Below, one piece after another: positions 1-9,366 of a DNA stretch of 64,000 bases. The position numbers and the translations under genes were made by a program. The notes beneath the pieces are model-generated. The model was not told the DNA's origin. It worked only from the letters and a program-made list of their open reading frames with translations, and ran no database searches. This stretch comes from an uncultured Lachnospiraceae bacterium (GTDB taxonomy: Bacteria > Bacillota > Clostridia > Lachnospirales > Lachnospiraceae): the NCBI GenBank assembly GCA_902785055.1, contig CACZXG010000011.1:16697-80696 (forward strand), in the 5' to 3' direction. How positions within the stretch are numbered: position 1 is the first letter of the stretch; each line of letters starts with the position of its first letter.

Positions 1-253
1 GAGTCCACGATAATTTGTTGCATGCACAGGCTGGTCCGTGACGCAAGAAGGAGAGCTATGGATTTAGTCTTGACTTTCACCCGCCACCTATTTGATAATG
101 ACTCTATCTTGCCGGTATCCGTCGGAGACCGGCGTCTGAATTCCGGCTCACTGGATCTTTGAGAGCCGGGTATCTTGGCAAAACTGCTGAATCTGGCTGG
201 TAGTTTTTGTTCATTTCCGCGAATCGCGGGTCAATCAGGGAGTGAACTAATAA
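1..253. other. Left edge of window: no assignable gene
   Basis: A plus-frame ORF is open from the window edge to a stop at 160-162 (53 codons). I do not recognise its product, and it could be the tail of an upstream gene or chance. A 7-bp inverted repeat, CCGGCTC at 143-149 and GAGCCGG at 163-169, overlaps that stop but has no U-tract. A second small hairpin, CCGCG/CGCGG, lies near 214-226. The rest is the leader of the kinase gene. Confidence 0.25.
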
Positions 254-1960
254 TTGAATGAGAGATCTGTTGATCAATATGAGATTCTCCGCGAGCTTGG
301 GCGCGGAGGAACAAGTGTCGTCTATCTTGTAAAGGATAAAGCGGACAGAAGAAACTATGCAATGAAAGTTCTTCGAAATGACGACGGAAAGCAGGAGTTA
401 TCTGAGAAGAAAGCAGATCATCTGAGCGCCGAAGCCGAAGTTCTGAAGGCACTTTGCATAGACGAGCCGGGAAATGTTTCCCTTCATCCCGGAATTCCTG
501 CGTACATAGAGTGCGTCTGTGACGGTAAGGGTGAGTTTGCAGGCTTTGTCATGGAATATGTGGAAGGCCGGTCCCTTCAAAAGATTCTTGAGGATGGCAG
601 AGCCTATACGGTTCGGGAGGCAGTGGAAGCCGGACTGCAGCTCTGCGGCATAATGGAGCAGCTGCACGGGCAGAATCCGCCCATGATCTTCAGGGACCTG
701 AAGCCGGCAAATATTCTGGTGCGGCCAAGCGGGGAATTTGTCCTGGTGGATTACGGCGCGGTGAGAAAACTAAGGAAGAGCGCCGGCTCAGACACTATGC
801 AGCTTGGGACGGACGGGTACGCGGCGCCGGAGCAGTACGGCGGATGGGAGCAGTCCGACGAGAGGACCGACATCTATGGAATTGGAGCGGTCCTACATCA
901 TATGATCACGGGCCGCCCGCCTCTGGATACAGGGCTCAGGCCGCTTCGGGAGATCCTTGGCGCGGAAGGAGAAAGCCGGCAATTAGATGAGATGGCCAAA
1001 ATATTGCTCCGCTGCTGTATGACCGCCCCGTCTATGCGCTATTCCTCCTGCAAGGAGCTTGAAAAAGCGCTTCGGAGCGTGATCAGGCTCCGGACGAGGA
1101 GCAGGAGCCGTGAAAGAGGATGGAAGTGGTTTGTGCTTCTGGTCAATACAGCCGCAGTTTGCCTGGGCCTCGCGATCGTGCTCGCGGCATCGGCAGCGGG
1201 AGCAAAAACCGCGGAGTACTGCGCTCTTATCGAGAAAGCGCGGAAAGAGACAGACTTTGAAGAAAAGAAGGAGGCTTACCGAAGGGCAGCGGCACTCAGA
1301 CCGGAGGATCAGGAAGCATATATCTGCTTTCTGCGGGAGCTGGCGGCAGACTGTGTGATTACGGAAGAGGAGAAAAGTGCGCTGGATGATGTCCTGTTCG
1401 GGCGGGCTAATGCCGGACGGCTATGGGAGAAGGCAGCGGGAAATGAAGAAGGAAACCTGGAACGAATGAGGAAGAAGAGGCCCGGAGATTACGCGGCGTT
1501 TTCGGTGGAGTTGGGGAAAGCATATTTTGCCTGTTATGAAGGAGGAAGGGAGGCGGCTAGGCTGTGCTTTCGCAATGCTCTATCGGCGGCGGGGCTCTGG
1601 TTCGACGACAGAGACATGGCAGAGGCCATGGAAGTTGTATTGGGAGAGGAGTGGAGCAAGGGGCGGATCGATGCCTGGCGGGAACTGGAGGAGACCTCGA
1701 CTCGAGAGGCGGAAATGAGCGGGAACGGAGTCTTCGCGGCAGCAGTATGCAAAGCGGCAGCCGCTGAGATCGCTCTGTCCGCGGACCGCCACAGAGAGGT
1801 CGGGACAGACATGGAAATGGCAAAGGAGGTGGTGCAAGTTGCGGATATTTTCATGGAAAACGCAGAGAATGGCCGGATCTATGTGCCGGAGCGCTTGCGG
1901 GAGGAAATGCGCACAGCGGTCAGGTCTGCAGAACGTGCAGTAAGCAACTGGGCGAAGTGA
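254..1960 (+). CDS. Membrane-anchored Ser/Thr protein kinase (PknB/Hanks type)
   Basis: A cytoplasmic Hanks-type kinase domain is followed by one membrane span and an extracytoplasmic tail. The glycine loop GRGGTSVV is at residues 16-23, the catalytic lysine is K38 (YAMKVL), the catalytic loop FRDLKPAN has D148, and the metal-binding motif is DYG (D166) instead of DFG. The activation segment ends in APEQ near 191. The His of HRD is replaced by Phe, which is common in bacterial homologues. The transmembrane helix is about residues 292-314. The outer part (315-568) is alpha-helical and TPR-like rather than PASTA, so this is not a standard PrkC. The start is a TTG preceded by AGGGAG; it is chosen because the kinase fold begins at residue 9 and the next Met (M37) would remove the glycine loop. 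The next gene follows after 83 bp without a terminator, so the two are probably co-transcribed. Confidence 0.9.
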   Translation: MNERSVDQYEILRELGRGGTSVVYLVKDKADRRNYAMKVLRNDDGKQELSEKKADHLSAEAEVLKALCIDEPGNVSLHPGIPAYIECVCDGKGEFAGFVMEYVEGRSLQKILEDGRAYTVREAVEAGLQLCGIMEQLHGQNPPMIFRDLKPANILVRPSGEFVLVDYGAVRKLRKSAGSDTMQLGTDGYAAPEQYGGWEQSDERTDIYGIGAVLHHMITGRPPLDTGLRPLREILGAEGESRQLDEMAKILLRCCMTAPSMRYSSCKELEKALRSVIRLRTRSRSRERGWKWFVLLVNTAAVCLGLAIVLAASAAGAKTAEYCALIEKARKETDFEEKKEAYRRAAALRPEDQEAYICFLRELAADCVITEEEKSALDDVLFGRANAGRLWEKAAGNEEGNLERMRKKRPGDYAAFSVELGKAYFACYEGGREAARLCFRNALSAAGLWFDDRDMAEAMEVVLGEEWSKGRIDAWRELEETSTREAEMSGNGVFAAAVCKAAAAEIALSADRHREVGTDMEMAKEVVQVADIFMENAENGRIYVPERLREEMRTAVRSAERAVSNWAK

Positions 1961-2043
1961 GATGCTCCAAACGGTGCTAAGGAACACCGGTCAAAAAATC
2001 GCAGCTCGAAACGCAAACCGGAGAGGCGGAAGTAGGAGCGAGA

Positions 2044-5000
2044 ATGTCAATATGGAGAATTTGGGGAGAGACAAGCAAAATTGTAGAGATACTGTGTCTG
2101 ATCACTGCTTTGGCGGCGGTTACAGCAGCGGTCATCCTGCTGGTGCATGAAGACCTGACGGGGCGCCTGGGTGACAGAGTAAAGAGAGGGATCGGCAGAA
2201 GGACAGGAATTCTGGCACTGATAGCGGCCGGTGTGTGGATTCTGGTGCTCGGGCAGAGCGTCACAGCGGCGGAAGTACCGACAAACAATATGGAGAGTGG
2301 CACATCCGGTACAGGCAGTACCTCCCATGAAATCGCGCCTGAGGTGGAGCCCGGAAGCGAGCCGGAGCCGGTTCCGGACGAAGTTCCGCCGGAGGTCTCT
2401 ATTCAGATGATGGAGGAGATCGCGGCGCAGGAGGACGGCCTTATATACTGCAGGTCGGACAACGCAGGAATCCGCGTCATCATGTCGGATAACAGGGAAG
2501 AGGATACCGGAATTGTGTCCAGCTGTGTCGTCCTGGCGGACCCTGCGGGCAAGGAGATCAGAATAGAAAATGTTCCGGAAAGCGCGGTCAGACAGGAATC
2601 GGTGATCGAGATCACTGCTGAGAAAACCGCCGGACTATCGGACGGACTGATCCGGGTGACGGCACAAGCTGTGGACGCGGAAGGAAACCTTGGGGAGTGC
2701 GAATTCAGTTTCGTATTAGATACTGTCAGCCCGGTGCTGGAAGCCGATTTCAGCGCACCGATCGGAAATCCTGCGGGAATCGATGAGGGAAGCGGGATTG
2801 TATATTTTGGCAGTGATCCGGGGCAATATGCGGGAGGAGTGCCGGCGATAACGGCATCACTGCGCGTTACTGATCAAAACATCGATCCCTCCGGGCTGGA
2901 AGTGCGCAGCGCTTATGCGCCTGTTCCCGAGGGGCAATGCTGCGAGCAAGTGTGGCCGGCCTGGGAGAACGCCGTCAGGGAGGAGTGCCGGATGGAAGTC
3001 GCGGAAAACGGGTCCGGTGAGATTCTGCTGGAACTGGAACGCTTCCCCGGGAGCACCGATACACCGGACGGTGTGTACCTGTTTGGAATCACCGGAAGCG
3101 ATAAGGCGGGGAATCCGCTCGTACAGGCAGAGGCGGGAAACGTGCTTCCGGGACTGATCTGCACAGATGCGGAAAAAGGCACTTATGTGACAGGAAGAAT
3201 TGTCATCGACACTAAAGCGCCCATGGGAGAAATTCGCGTATGTAATGAGGCCGGCGGGACTTACTGCCTGATGACCACTCGAAAAGGAAGCTGGGATTTG
3301 GACAGCGGCAGTTTCCGGCCTTACAGAAAAGAAGAAAATGCTGTCGCCGTGTACAGCGCGGCGGATCTCTCGCCTGTGAGTATATCCTGCAGCCTTGTGT
3401 CCACATCGGGCGAGGGGAATGACGCGCCGCCGGACGCAGAGACTTATTGCTCTCCGTGCGAGGGCAGGATCCGGATCCGGGGAGGGCAGGTTTTCAGGAT
3501 CGAGAATCTGCGTCTGAGGGATCGGGCCGGAAATGAGACGGCAGTGCTGCCCAAAACGGCGGACTTTTACCTTGATATTACGGCTCCCGGAGTGGATGCG
3601 GAGGCACCCAATGCTGTGGTGAGAGCAGTGCCGCAGATCACAGCGAGGATGGCTGACGGAAGACCTCTGTATGATGGTCCGGTGACACTGGAGATCTTTG
3701 CGGAAGACCCGGACAGGGATCACGGCGGATCAGGGCTTGCCGAGGTCCGCTGTGAGGTGATAAGAGACGGAGAGACTGTGATGGAGAAAGTGCTCTTTCG
3801 CAGCGATGAAGAAGCCCGGGATGAAAATGCAGAGGCTTCCGACGAGAAGGACCTCATTTACAGATTCCACGGCGAGATTTCTGTCCCCTCGGGCGGTGAG
3901 TGGGACAGCAACGACTTCGAGGTGACAGTTACCGCCAGCGACAACGCGGGGAACCTGTCCGATCCGACAGACGGAGGCATCCGCAGATTCGGAATTGACA
4001 CAGCGGGCCCGGATGTGAAGGTGAGTTTCGACAACAATGAGGTGAGGAACGGGCGATATTTTGACAGGACAAGGACTGCAGCTGTGGCTGTGCGCGAGCG
4101 GAATTTCGACATAGAGAAAATGCAGGTGAAGGCTCCCGGAGCTGTGCCGGGGGAGTGGAAACGGGGTCCCTCGGGCGATCCGGAGACCTGGATAATGAAG
4201 CTGCACTTCCCCATGGACGGCGCTTATACGCTGGATGTGGCCGGGACGGACGCCCTGGGCAACGCGGCGTCGGTAAGTTATACCGGTGAAGCGCCGCAGG
4301 CATTCACGATCGACCGGACGCCTCCGCTGATCGAAGTGACGTGGGACAACACAGACGCGCGAAACGGAAACTATTACAACGGAGTCAGGCGCGCGACGGT
4401 CCGCATCACGGACCTGTCTTTCGACGACAGCTATGTCAAAATACTGCCTTTCGCAAGATCCTTCCGCAAAGTATCCGAAGTACAGGACAGCAGGATAGCG
4501 GGGATGATCCCGGTATATGAAGCAGAGATCCCATTTACGGAAGAAGGAGAGTGGGCACTGGGCTGCCTGTGCATGGATCTGGCGGGGAACACGGCAATTC
4601 CGGTGTTTGACGATTCATTTATTATTGATCTGACTGCGCCGAGACTGTATTTTGACGGGAGTACGGTGCAGGAGATGGGGGCTTACGGAGCGGAGATCTC
4701 ACCGGCGCTCTGCTGCGAAGAGGCAAATATGGCACCGGGCTCGCTCTGCGCGAAGTGGAACAACATGACGGCGGGCGGCAGGATCATGGAGTGCAGGGGC
4801 GGCGGACTTCAAAGGCGGATCGTGCTGCCGAACCTTTCTGAGGAGAGAGCGGCGGACGGTGTCTGTGTGCTCACAGGGACCGCCTGTGATCTTGCGGGGA
4901 ACCGGGCGATAGTCAGAAGAAACCTGTGCGTCAACAGATTCGGCTCCTTCTATGACATCTCGGAGGACGAGAAGACTCTGGAGATGATAAGTACTGCATA

Positions 5001-5808
5001 CACGGAGGCGGAGAGTCCCCTCGTCATTGCCGAGCACAACATTTCGCCTCTTACAGAGAGGCAGATCACGCTCTTTCGGAATGGAAACGGTTCGGTCCTG
5101 GAGGAGGGAAAGGACTACGAGGTCGAGGAGGAGACCGGAGCTTCGGGAATGAAGTATATCTACAGGATCGATCCGGCCGCATTCAGCAAAGAAGGAAGAT
5201 ACAGCATTCTTCTGGAGTCTGTGGACGAGACCGGCAATCATAACAGCAGCGCAGGGCGGTTTACGACCGGTGCAGGTTACAGCCCTTCCTGGGCGATAGA
5301 CAGGACACCGCCTTCAGTGAGGATCTCCGGAGTGGACACGCAGCAGAGCAAGTTCATAGCGGACAGTGTACCCCTGCGCCTTATTCCTGCGGACAACATG
5401 GAACTGAGCGGGCTCAGGATCGAGATCGCGGATGACCGGGGGGATGTCCTCGAGTCCCATGAATTCGCGGGAGAGGAACTGAAGAGGATCATGGAGGAAA
5501 ACGGAGGGGAGGTTCCCTTTGAGATCCCCGCCCGGCGCGAGTGGCAGACACTGAGAGTTTCTGCGACAGACGGAGCCGGCAACCGCTGCAGCGGACTTAG
5601 CGGACTCAGGGGCAGCAGCGTACACAGCGGGGCCAGCGGACTCGGCGAGAACGAAGGGGTGATCGATGCAGCCGGTTACAGGGTCCTTGTCAGCTCAAAT
5701 CTGATGGTCCATCTTTACAGCAGCGGGATCCTTCCGGCGCTCGCTTTTTTGGGGCTGATTTTGGCAATAAGGTTCTCGTACAGTGTTTACAAACACACTT
5801 TAGCGTGA
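2044..5808 (+). CDS. Large membrane-anchored protein with Ig-like repeats
   Basis: This 1254-residue extracytoplasmic protein has two hydrophobic stretches at the N-terminus (about 14-34 and 53-76, the second ending at a signal-peptidase-like VTAAE) and a C-terminal membrane span with a short basic tail (about 1228-1254). A Glu/Pro-rich linker follows the N-terminus. The body is made of Ig-like beta modules, each opening with a D-x-T-x-P signature (DTVSP, DTKAP, DITAP, DTAGP, DRTPP, DLTAP, DRTPP near residues 225, 388, 513, 651, 755, 861 and 1085) and often closing with a (D)xAGN turn. This is the pattern of bacterial Big/Ig-like surface proteins. There is no sortase motif, so anchoring is by the C-terminal helix. 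AGGAG precedes the ATG. It is placed directly after the membrane kinase and may be its partner or substrate; the ligand is unknown. Confidence 0.75.
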   Translation: MSIWRIWGETSKIVEILCLITALAAVTAAVILLVHEDLTGRLGDRVKRGIGRRTGILALIAAGVWILVLGQSVTAAEVPTNNMESGTSGTGSTSHEIAPEVEPGSEPEPVPDEVPPEVSIQMMEEIAAQEDGLIYCRSDNAGIRVIMSDNREEDTGIVSSCVVLADPAGKEIRIENVPESAVRQESVIEITAEKTAGLSDGLIRVTAQAVDAEGNLGECEFSFVLDTVSPVLEADFSAPIGNPAGIDEGSGIVYFGSDPGQYAGGVPAITASLRVTDQNIDPSGLEVRSAYAPVPEGQCCEQVWPAWENAVREECRMEVAENGSGEILLELERFPGSTDTPDGVYLFGITGSDKAGNPLVQAEAGNVLPGLICTDAEKGTYVTGRIVIDTKAPMGEIRVCNEAGGTYCLMTTRKGSWDLDSGSFRPYRKEENAVAVYSAADLSPVSISCSLVSTSGEGNDAPPDAETYCSPCEGRIRIRGGQVFRIENLRLRDRAGNETAVLPKTADFYLDITAPGVDAEAPNAVVRAVPQITARMADGRPLYDGPVTLEIFAEDPDRDHGGSGLAEVRCEVIRDGETVMEKVLFRSDEEARDENAEASDEKDLIYRFHGEISVPSGGEWDSNDFEVTVTASDNAGNLSDPTDGGIRRFGIDTAGPDVKVSFDNNEVRNGRYFDRTRTAAVAVRERNFDIEKMQVKAPGAVPGEWKRGPSGDPETWIMKLHFPMDGAYTLDVAGTDALGNAASVSYTGEAPQAFTIDRTPPLIEVTWDNTDARNGNYYNGVRRATVRITDLSFDDSYVKILPFARSFRKVSEVQDSRIAGMIPVYEAEIPFTEEGEWALGCLCMDLAGNTAIPVFDDSFIIDLTAPRLYFDGSTVQEMGAYGAEISPALCCEEANMAPGSLCAKWNNMTAGGRIMECRGGGLQRRIVLPNLSEERAADGVCVLTGTACDLAGNRAIVRRNLCVNRFGSFYDISEDEKTLEMISTAYTEAESPLVIAEHNISPLTERQITLFRNGNGSVLEEGKDYEVEEETGASGMKYIYRIDPAAFSKEGRYSILLESVDETGNHNSSAGRFTTGAGYSPSWAIDRTPPSVRISGVDTQQSKFIADSVPLRLIPADNMELSGLRIEIADDRGDVLESHEFAGEELKRIMEENGGEVPFEIPARREWQTLRVSATDGAGNRCSGLSGLRGSSVHSGASGLGENEGVIDAAGYRVLVSSNLMVHLYSSGILPALAFLGLILAIRFSYSVYKHTLA

Positions 5809-5814
5809 TAATAT
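5786..5814 (+). promoter_or_regulatory. Sigma-A type promoter for the amino-acid importer
   Basis: TTTACA (5786-5791), a 17-bp spacer and TAATAT (5809-5814) overlap the 3' end of the Ig-like protein gene and sit about 115 bp before the binding-protein start. This would let the importer be expressed independently of the kinase pair. Confidence 0.55.
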
Positions 5815-5929
5815 ACTACAGTATTCGGCGCTTTAATTCGTTATCTCACTGACACATTCAAGTGCCGGCCGCAGGTCAGGGACTTCCCGCCGCGGAAACT
5901 ATATTCTACAGTTTTGGGAGGATTTTGAA

Positions 5930-6802
5930 ATGATGAAGAAGTTTGCAGCAATGCTCCTTACTGGCGTGATGGCAATCTCACTCGCGGCATGCGGAGGTTC
6001 ATCCGGAGCATCTACAAGCAGTAATGATGCGGCAGCAGCACCCGCAGCAGAAGAGACTGCTGCAGCTGAGGCACCGGCAGCTACAGATGAAGATACCGAA
6101 TTCGTAGTAGGTTTCGACGCAGAGTATCCGCCTTACGGTTATCTCGATGAGGCGACCGGCGACTACACAGGTTTCGACCTTGAACTGGCTGAAGAGCTCT
6201 GCAAGCGCCGCGGCTGGACTCTGAAGAAGCAGCCCATCAACTGGGACAACAAGGACGCAGAGATCGACAGCGGCACTATCGACTGCATCTGGAACGGCAT
6301 GACTTACACCGGCCGTGAAGCGGCTTATACATGGAGCAAGCCTTATGTCAACAACAGCATTGTTATCGCGGTCCTGGCTGAGTCCGATATCCAGACTCCG
6401 GCAGATCTTGCGGGCAAGGTTGTGATCGTACAGAGTGACTCCTCCGCAGAGACCGCTCTTAAGAGCGATGAACTTGCATCTCTGGCCGGAACATTCGCGG
6501 ATCTTCAGAGAAACGCCAGCTACAACACATGCTTCACGGATATGAAGTCCGGAGCAGTAGACGCGGTTGCGGTTGATATCGGCGTTGCCCGCTATCAGAT
6601 GAGAAACAATCCTGATGCTTTCCGCATTCTTGAGGAGCCTATCTCTACAGAGCAGTATGCGATCGCATTCAAACTCGGCAATGAGGCTCTCAGGGACAAG
6701 GTCCAGGAGACTTATGATGAGATGCTCGCAGACGGCACTGTCATGAAGATCGCCGAGAAATACTCGGACGACAATCTTCCGGATATGCTCATCACCGAGT
6801 GA
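5930..6802 (+). CDS. Amino-acid ABC transporter substrate-binding lipoprotein (SBP family 3)
   Basis: Captures an amino acid outside the cell and delivers it to the permease encoded next. A lipoprotein signal peptide ends in the lipobox SLAAC, with C21 as lipidated cysteine. An Ala/Glu-rich linker follows, and from about residue 60 there is a type-II periplasmic binding fold typical of family 3 (VGFDAEYPPYGY, then a GFDLELAEELCKRRG segment). The family features DCIWNGMTYTGREAAY and DAVAVDIGVARYQM are present. Length (290) is normal. GGGAGG precedes two adjacent ATG codons; I took the first. The family covers polar and charged amino acids (Gln, His, Arg, cystine), and the sequence alone does not fix the ligand. 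The adjoining racemase-like gene makes histidine or another alpha-amino acid a reasonable guess. Confidence 0.92.
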   Translation: MMKKFAAMLLTGVMAISLAACGGSSGASTSSNDAAAAPAAEETAAAEAPAATDEDTEFVVGFDAEYPPYGYLDEATGDYTGFDLELAEELCKRRGWTLKKQPINWDNKDAEIDSGTIDCIWNGMTYTGREAAYTWSKPYVNNSIVIAVLAESDIQTPADLAGKVVIVQSDSSAETALKSDELASLAGTFADLQRNASYNTCFTDMKSGAVDAVAVDIGVARYQMRNNPDAFRILEEPISTEQYAIAFKLGNEALRDKVQETYDEMLADGTVMKIAEKYSDDNLPDMLITE

Positions 6803-6883
6803 TCGGGAAGACAGACCGGCCGGCGGATGGATCTTAAACAGATCCGGCAGACTGCCGTTGTGAACGGATAAGTTCATTTTGAT

Positions 6884-6921
6884 CGCCTGAGCTCCGTGGC
6901 GGAGCGCAGGCGGTCTTTGTT
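6884..6921 (+). terminator. Attenuating terminator between binding protein and permease
   Basis: CGCCTG-A-GCTCCG pairs with CGGAGC-G-CAGGCG around a short loop (6884-6912), followed by a short interrupted U-run. Its place after the first gene of the importer operon fits partial termination that keeps the binding protein in excess over the membrane components. Confidence 0.75.
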
Positions 6922-6942
6922 ATCACAAGCTAAGGGGGATTT

Positions 6943-7593
6943 ATGAGCCTTTTGACTGTCATTTCGCAGATCGCGTCCGGCTTTGGATCAACGCTGATCG
7001 TTTTTTTCTGCACTCTGTTGTTTTCAATGCCTTTGGGAATATTGGTTGCGCTGGGCCGGATGAGTAAGTTCAAGCCGCTCTCTGTTTTGATCCAGGGAAT
7101 CATTTCCATACTTCGCGGAACGCCCCTGATGCTGCAGCTGATCGTAGTGTTCTACGGTCCCTATTATGTTTTCGGACTCAAATTATCGACAGCCTGGAGA
7201 CTGTACGCAACTCTGATCGGTTTCTCCATCAACTATGCGGCCTATTTCGCGGAGATCTTCCGCGCGGGAATCCAGAGCATTCCCGTCGGCCAGACGGAGG
7301 CTGCCACGGTGCTTGGCTATACCAAGACGCAGACTTTCCTCAAGATCATCTTCCCACAGATGGTCAAGCGGACCATTCCGCCGGTAACCAACGAAGTCAT
7401 CACACTGGTCAAAGATACTTCTCTGGCATTCGTTCTCGCCTATCAGGAGATGTTCACTTACGCCAAGCAGGTATCCGCGGCTATGTCCAGCCTTATGCCT
7501 CTCTTCGTGGCGGGCGTATTCTACTACGTCTTCAACTTAGTAGTCACGCTCATCATGAACTACATTGAGAAGCGGCTGAACTATTACAATTGA
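6943..7593 (+). CDS. Amino-acid ABC transporter permease (HisM/GlnP family)
   Basis: This 216-residue integral membrane subunit of the polar amino-acid uptake family has about five hydrophobic helices. The EAA loop that docks on the ATPase is visible as GQTEAATVLGYT near residues 118-129. The N-terminal segment with LRGTPLMLQL is characteristic of the HisMQ/GlnP family. It follows the binding protein after a hairpin and is 12 bp upstream of the ATPase gene. Only one permease gene is present, so the channel is probably a homodimer. Confidence 0.92.
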   Translation: MSLLTVISQIASGFGSTLIVFFCTLLFSMPLGILVALGRMSKFKPLSVLIQGIISILRGTPLMLQLIVVFYGPYYVFGLKLSTAWRLYATLIGFSINYAAYFAEIFRAGIQSIPVGQTEAATVLGYTKTQTFLKIIFPQMVKRTIPPVTNEVITLVKDTSLAFVLAYQEMFTYAKQVSAAMSSLMPLFVAGVFYYVFNLVVTLIMNYIEKRLNYYN

Positions 7594-7605
7594 CGGAGGG
7601 AAGAT

Positions 7606-8373
7606 ATGAGCTTATTTGAGATCAAAAATGTGAGCAAATCCTTCGGTGACCTGAAGGTTCTCAACGATATATCCGTCTCCGTCGAGGAGGGTGAGGTCGT
7701 GGCGATCATCGGCCCTTCCGGAAGCGGCAAATCCACGCTCCTTCGCTGCGCCACCATGCTCGAGACCATGGACAGCGGCGAACTGAGCTATCTGGGCGAA
7801 GTGGCAGCGCACAATGACGCGGAAGGAAAAAGCGTCTACGCCTCATCGTCAGAACTTAGGAAGATCAAGAGCTATTTCGGCCTCGTGTTCCAGCAGTTCA
7901 ACCTCTTCCCGCACTACAGCGTGCTCAAGAATCTCATCGACGCGCCGATCAGCGTGCAGAAGAGAAACGCCTCTGAGGTCAAAAAAGAGGCAAAGGAACT
8001 GTTAGTGAAGATGGGCCTTGAAGGCAAGGAAAACTACTATCCCCAGCAGCTCTCCGGCGGCCAGCAGCAGCGTGTCGCCATCGCCAGGGCTCTGTGCATG
8101 AACCCGGATATTCTCTTTTTTGACGAGCCGACATCGGCACTGGATCCGGAGCTGACAGGCGAGATCCTCAAGGTCATCCGCCAGCTGGCACAGGAACACA
8201 TGACCATGGTTATCGTCACTCACGAGATGGCCTTTGCCAGAGACGTGGCAGACCGCGTGATCTTCATGGACGGCGGCTACATCGTGGAAGAAGGAAAGCC
8301 TGAAGACGTCATCACCAATCCCAAGGAGGAGAGGACGAAGAGATTCCTGGCGAGATTTGCGGAGAACGGGTGA
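7606..8373 (+). CDS. Amino-acid ABC transporter ATP-binding protein
   Basis: This ATPase powers the importer. It shows Walker [10 protein letters not shown] (about 36-44), the Q-loop region [11 protein letters not shown], the signature LSGGQQQR, Walker [13 protein letters not shown] and the H-loop VTHEM. At 255 residues it has the length of GlnQ/HisP-type subunits. It starts 12 bp after the permease with GGAGGG as ribosome binding site. The gene ends 110 bp before the racemase-like gene, with two small hairpin repeats in between and no clear U-tract terminator. Confidence 0.95.
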   Translation: MSLFEIKNVSKSFGDLKVLNDISVSVEEGEVVAIIGPSGSGKSTLLRCATMLETMDSGELSYLGEVAAHNDAEGKSVYASSSELRKIKSYFGLVFQQFNLFPHYSVLKNLIDAPISVQKRNASEVKKEAKELLVKMGLEGKENYYPQQLSGGQQQRVAIARALCMNPDILFFDEPTSALDPELTGEILKVIRQLAQEHMTMVIVTHEMAFARDVADRVIFMDGGYIVEEGKPEDVITNPKEERTKRFLARFAENG

Positions 8374-8379
8374 TTGATT

Positions 8380-8429
8380 GGCGGCAGAGGTTTGCCGCGG
8401 TTATGATGGGCGGCAGAGCCTTGCCGCGG
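8380..8429 (+). repeat. Two copies of a 21-bp hairpin repeat
   Basis: Near-identical 21-bp elements at 8380-8400 and 8409-8429 begin GGCGGCAGAG and end TTGCCGCGG. Each can fold (CGGCA with TGCCG). They lie between the importer ATPase and the racemase-like gene. They lack U-tracts, so RNA processing or stability elements are more likely than terminators. Confidence 0.55.
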
Positions 8430-8483
8430 CAATTTTGGACGGAAGAGCCGCCGCAAAGAATTAACAGAAGAATGGAGACAGCA

Positions 8484-9260
8484 ATGAAGTTTACAGTGGT
8501 AATGGCAGATCCGGCCGGCAACAGGACAGCGATTGTCCGCAGCGGTGTTCCCAAGTCAGAGCGGGCGAAAGTCGCGGCCGCGATCATGGCGGATCCGGCG
8601 CTCAGGGCCGAACAGGTCGGCTTTGAGACACGTCCCCTCTACGGAAAGAGCCTCGGAAGGCTCGAAATGGCAGGCAGGGAGTTCTGCGGAAACGCGGCGC
8701 GTTCCTACGGCTACCTTCTGTGCAGGGAGAAAGAGATTGACCATTGCAAAATAGAGATGTCCGGCACGCGCGAGCAGCTTGAAGTCATTTGCGACCTCGA
8801 GAGGGAGACCAGCGCAGCCCAGATGCCTATGCCCGAGAAACTGGAGATGGCAGGTGAGGAAGCTGAGGGACTCTATCCCCTCGTGATCTCTCGCGGTATA
8901 ACCCATATGATCTGTGTGGACAGAGAGTTTGACGAGGCTTTTGCCCGTCGAATGATCGACAAGTTTGGAAAAGGCTTCAGTGCCTTCGGAGTAATGTTTG
9001 TTAACGGCGACAGCCTGATCCCGGTCGTCTATGTCGCGGAAACAGATACGGTGTGCTGTGAGTCATCCTGCGGCAGCGGGTCGCTGGCAGCTGCCTGGTA
9101 TCTGACCAGGGATGAAAAGGACGGCTTCCATGGCTATAACTTCGAGCAGCCGGGCGGAACGATCACCGTAAATATGGCCAAGAGACAGGGAAGATATGCC
9201 GGTACTGTGGGCGGGAAGCTCACACTGGAAGAGCCGGTTACGATGGAAATTGAAGATTGA
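8484..9260 (+). CDS. DapF-fold amino-acid racemase/epimerase (two-cysteine, PLP-independent)
   Basis: The two active-site cysteines of the diaminopimelate-epimerase superfamily are both visible: C68 in EFCGNAARSYG and C196 in ESSCGSGSLAAAW. These act as the acid/base pair that inverts an alpha carbon without cofactor. At 258 residues it is slightly short for DapF, and the flanking motifs depart from classical DapF. It resembles the subgroup holding the histidine racemases of staphylopine synthesis (CntK) and related enzymes more than the lysine-pathway enzyme. The start at 8484 is chosen because GGAG lies about seven bases upstream; an in-frame start at 8370 would add 38 residues of non-conserved sequence. 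Its position after a complete amino-acid importer suggests it acts on the imported amino acid. Substrate is an inference. Confidence 0.8.
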   Translation: MKFTVVMADPAGNRTAIVRSGVPKSERAKVAAAIMADPALRAEQVGFETRPLYGKSLGRLEMAGREFCGNAARSYGYLLCREKEIDHCKIEMSGTREQLEVICDLERETSAAQMPMPEKLEMAGEEAEGLYPLVISRGITHMICVDREFDEAFARRMIDKFGKGFSAFGVMFVNGDSLIPVVYVAETDTVCCESSCGSGSLAAAWYLTRDEKDGFHGYNFEQPGGTITVNMAKRQGRYAGTVGGKLTLEEPVTMEIED

Positions 9261-9366
9261 TTTGTGAGGGGCGTGTCGCTCCTGGCTGCAAGGTGCTTTG
9301 TTACTTGCTGCCGGGCGGCATGTTCTTTTTTTGTTGCTGTTCCATCCTCTTAGGGAGATTTTTTGG

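Noticed and set aside
1-162. Partial gene at the left edge
   Set aside because: The 53 codons show no recognisable motif and the codon pattern is not convincing. It is only mentioned under the edge region.
8484-9260. Annotation as diaminopimelate epimerase dapF
   Set aside because: The fold and cysteines fit the superfamily, but the motif context and operon with an amino-acid importer do not specifically support the lysine pathway.
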